Shown: one piece after another, positions 22,936-24,259 of the stretch
How positions within the stretch are numbered: position 1 is the first letter of the stretch
Layout: every line of letters begins with the position of its first letter
Origin: an uncultured Mycoplasmatota bacterium
GTDB taxonomy: Bacteria > Bacillota_I > Bacilli_A > RF39 > UBA660
Direction of reading: 5' to 3'
Assembly: GCA_900551525.1 (NCBI GenBank)
Contig: URWD01000019.1
Span: 1-24,259 of the forward strand
DNA: 24,259 nucleotides
Notes under the pieces: generated by a model
What the model saw: only the letters and a program-made list of their open reading frames with translations
Told to the model about the DNA's origin: nothing
Databases searched by the model: none
Position numbers and translations under genes: made by a program

Positions 22936-23265
22936 TTATTCTTTATCAAAATAAATATAACATTTATCAGAAGTAGTTCCACTAAAAACTACTTTTTTTG
23001 TTGTATCATCCCAAGTAAGTTCTCCGCCATTTTCACATTTAGAAAGAGTAGAGTTAAATACATAACCTTCTGTTGGATAAGTTTCACTATCAGCTTCTTC
23101 ATATTCACCAGAACCAACTTCAGTTTCAAGTAATAATCCAATAGTATTCTTATTTTTTATTTTATTAAAATCATTTAATGTCTTTTCATTACTTTTATTA
23201 TTAAAAGTGTATAATCCAAGCATAGCAATAACAAGCATATTTAAAACAATTATTTTTTTCTTCAT
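22936..23265 (-). CDS. Small exported or membrane-anchored protein of unknown function
   Basis: 109 aa from ATG 23263-23265, which has TTGGAGG 9-10 nt upstream; the in-frame TTG at 23278-23280 is part of that site. MKKKIIVLNMLVIAMLGLYTF is a basic-hydrophobic N-terminus, either a signal peptide or a single anchor (hydrophobic about residues 4-19). A polar linker follows, then an acidic patch (GEYEEADSETYPTEG) and a small Cys-bounded module from GYVFN to CYIYF with Cys77 and Cys102 and a WDDTTKKVVFS hairpin between. I recall similar GYVFN...C.NGG.L.WD...SDKCYVYF tails on exported proteins of uncultured gut Firmicutes, but only from memory. It is an outward-facing orphan with its own promoter and terminator, not part of the origin operons. 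Confidence 0.7.
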   Translation of the reverse strand: MKKKIIVLNMLVIAMLGLYTFNNKSNEKTLNDFNKIKNKNTIGLLLETEVGSGEYEEADSETYPTEGYVFNSTLSKCENGGELTWDDTTKKVVFSGTTSDKCYIYFDKE

Positions 23266-23293
23266 AAACAAATCCTCCAATAATTACAGCTTA

Positions 23294-23313
23294 ATTATAA
23301 AAGAAAAACTTAT
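23294..23313 (-). promoter_or_regulatory. Promoter of the small secreted-protein gene
   Basis: On the minus strand TATAAT (23294-23299) with a TTGATT-like -35 about 15-17 nt upstream. The leader to the ATG is about 25 nt. Confidence 0.45.
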
Positions 23314-23468
23314 AAATCAATAATTTCTAGGTTGCACCTGTAAAGTAACTGTTAAAAATAATAATAAATTATTATCTGTATAAATTATACTTATGATAAA
23401 AATAATATATACTTATTTTTAATATAAATTATTATTATAAAATTAATCATGGAAGGAATAAATGTGAT

Positions 23469-23801
23469 ATGGAAAATCTTAGAATAATTAGAGAAAAAAG
23501 ACATAAAAGTCAATTAAATGTAGCAATGGCAGTAGGGGTTAAACAAGAATCAATAAGTATGTATGAGTCAGGTGTAAGTTATCCAAGTGCTAAAGTATTA
23601 ATTGCACTTGCAAGATACCTAGAAACAAGTACAGATTATTTATTAGGTTTAACAGATGATGATACACCAATAAAATACATGAATAAAATATTAAATAAGA
23701 AAGAAAAAGAACTTATGGAAAAGTTCATATATCTTAAAACTGAAGATCAATTAAAATTAATTGGTTATGCAGACTCACTAACTAATAAAGTAACACAATA
23801 A
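23469..23801 (+). CDS. Xre-family helix-turn-helix regulator with C-terminal helical domain
   Basis: 110 aa. The helix-turn-helix spans about residues 3-58: LRIIREKRHKSQLNVAMAVGVKQESISMYESG (recognition part VKQESISMYESG) with the Cro/C1 ending TSTDYLLGLTDD. The C-terminal 45 residues (KYMNKILNKKEKELMEKFIYL...) look like a small helical dimerisation region. AAGGA lies about 12 nt before the ATG and GTGAT abuts it. The target is unknown; the AT-rich 5' region (23340-23460) is full of small palindromes such as AATAATAATAAATTATTAT that could be its operator. It converges on a second Xre gene and shares a terminator with it. Confidence 0.85.
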   Translation: MENLRIIREKRHKSQLNVAMAVGVKQESISMYESGVSYPSAKVLIALARYLETSTDYLLGLTDDDTPIKYMNKILNKKEKELMEKFIYLKTEDQLKLIGYADSLTNKVTQ

Positions 23802-23802
23802 G

Positions 23803-23831
23803 CAAGTTCATTATTTAGAACTTGTTTTTTT
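23803..23831 (+). terminator. Terminator of the first Xre gene
   Basis: CAAGTTC-ATTATTTA-GAACTTG followed by seven T. It overlaps the last codons of the converging second Xre gene. Confidence 0.85.
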
Positions 23832-24060
23832 CATTATTGTCTACGATAGATTTCGAATAAGGTTTACGTTCATCAGTTAAATAAAGTAAATAATCAATTG
23901 AAGTATTATAATATCGAGCAAGCTTTTTTAAAACATCCGTAGGTATATCATTAGTTTCAACTTCATATTTAGAATATCCAGTTTGAGTTATACCAAGAAC
24001 TTTGGCAATTTCACTTTGAATAATATCTTTATCTTCACGCAATTCTTTTAATCTATTCAT
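23815..24060 (-). CDS. Xre-family helix-turn-helix regulator, short
   Basis: 81 aa. The helix-turn-helix fills residues 1-65: LKELREDKDIIQSEIAKVLGITQTGYSKYE (recognition part ITQTGYSKYE), then the standard SIDYLLYLTDE ending. There is almost no C-terminal domain. A GTGAGG ribosome binding site lies about 6 nt before the ATG. It is divergent from the exported-protein gene at the window edge, with paired CCAAAATGG-type sites between them. A local repressor of both promoters is the simplest reading (inference). Confidence 0.85.
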   Translation of the reverse strand: MNRLKELREDKDIIQSEIAKVLGITQTGYSKYEVETNDIPTDVLKKLARYYNTSIDYLLYLTDERKPYSKSIVDNNEKNKF

Positions 24061-24090
24061 ATTTTTACCTCACAAGAAAGATATCATATT

Positions 24091-24128
24091 CCAAAATGGC
24101 TTATTGACTTTTAAGCCATTTTGGCTTA
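24091..24128. promoter_or_regulatory. Operator-like inverted repeat between the short Xre gene and the exported-protein gene
   Basis: CCAAAATGGCTTA (24091-24103) and TAAGCCATTTTGG (24112-24124) are perfect 13-bp inverted arms separated by 8 bp. The right arm also belongs to a 17-bp near-palindrome, TAAGCCA-TTT-TGGCTTA (24112-24128). The -35 hexamer of the rightward promoter lies in the centre. Confidence 0.75.
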
Positions 24129-24132
24129 AAAT
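24104..24132 (+). promoter_or_regulatory. Promoter of the exported-protein gene at the right edge
   Basis: TTGACT (24104-24109), 17-nt spacer, TAAAAT (24127-24132). The spacer is the right arm of the inverted repeat, so a bound repressor would cover the promoter. Confidence 0.75.
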
Positions 24133-24164
24133 AATATTATATTATTAAGTTAGGATGTGATATA

Positions 24165-24259
24165 GTGAGAAAAAAATTAGCAATAGTAGCATCTGTGTTT
24201 ATCACATGCACAATAACAATAAATGTAATTTCTAATAATAAGAAAATTGAATTTCAAGA
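24165..24259 (+). CDS. N-terminus of an exported protein (runs off the window)
   Basis: GTG start at 24165 with AGGATGTGAT ending 4 nt upstream, a near-perfect match to the 16S anti-Shine-Dalgarno. The 31 visible codons read (M)RKKLAIVASVFITCTITINVISNNKK..., a basic N-terminus and hydrophobic stretch typical of a signal peptide or membrane anchor. Nothing can be said of the mature protein. Expression is probably controlled by the inverted repeat in its promoter. Confidence 0.65.
   Translation, partial: MRKKLAIVASVFITCTITINVISNNKKIEFQ

Overview
The window is an AT-rich chromosomal segment around a replication origin, most likely from an uncultured, genome-reduced member of the Bacilli (a relative of the Mollicutes or a gut RF39-type lineage; this placement is inference). 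Three things point there. The gene order is a compacted version of the Bacillus subtilis origin region. TGA acts as a stop codon and TGG encodes Trp, so this is not the mycoplasma code. The SRP RNA is a minimal form of about 75 nt.

The origin lies near 18.0-19.75 kb. dnaA (18.1-19.4 kb) is flanked on both sides by DnaA-box-rich non-coding DNA, a bipartite arrangement like that of B. subtilis. Genes left of it run leftward on the minus strand: dnaA-dnaN, a short ComK-family gene, recF-gyrB-gyrA, a gene-free interval of about 1.4 kb, the SRP RNA gene, then tadA-dnaX-ybaB-recR-bofA-holB-ricT-trmN6-pth-mfd, with mfd running off the left edge. Genes right of it run rightward: a metallophosphoesterase, rpmH, rnpA, yidC and khpB/jag. 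Nearly every gene is therefore transcribed away from the origin. Beyond 22.9 kb the content becomes accessory: a small secreted protein, two Xre-type regulators and the start of another exported protein behind an operator-like inverted repeat.

The core genes cover replication initiation and elongation (DnaA, DnaN, DnaX, HolB), topology (GyrA/B), recombination and repair (RecF, RecR, Mfd), RNA maturation and decay (RnpA, TadA, TrmN6, Pth, RicT) and membrane insertion (SRP RNA, YidC, KhpB). Several genes of the Bacillus order are absent, including rlbA/yaaA, remB, tmk, darA and yabA.

The two most interesting points are these. First, the gene-free interval between gyrA and the SRP RNA gene carries seven parS-like 16-mers within 733 bp, a perfect Noc-binding-type palindrome with a near-copy, and DnaA-box-like 9-mers placed just before several parS sites. 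It looks like a dedicated chromosome-partition and division-control locus. Second, a ComK-family gene with its own promoter, an optimal ribosome binding site and a TTG start occupies the slot between dnaN and recF.
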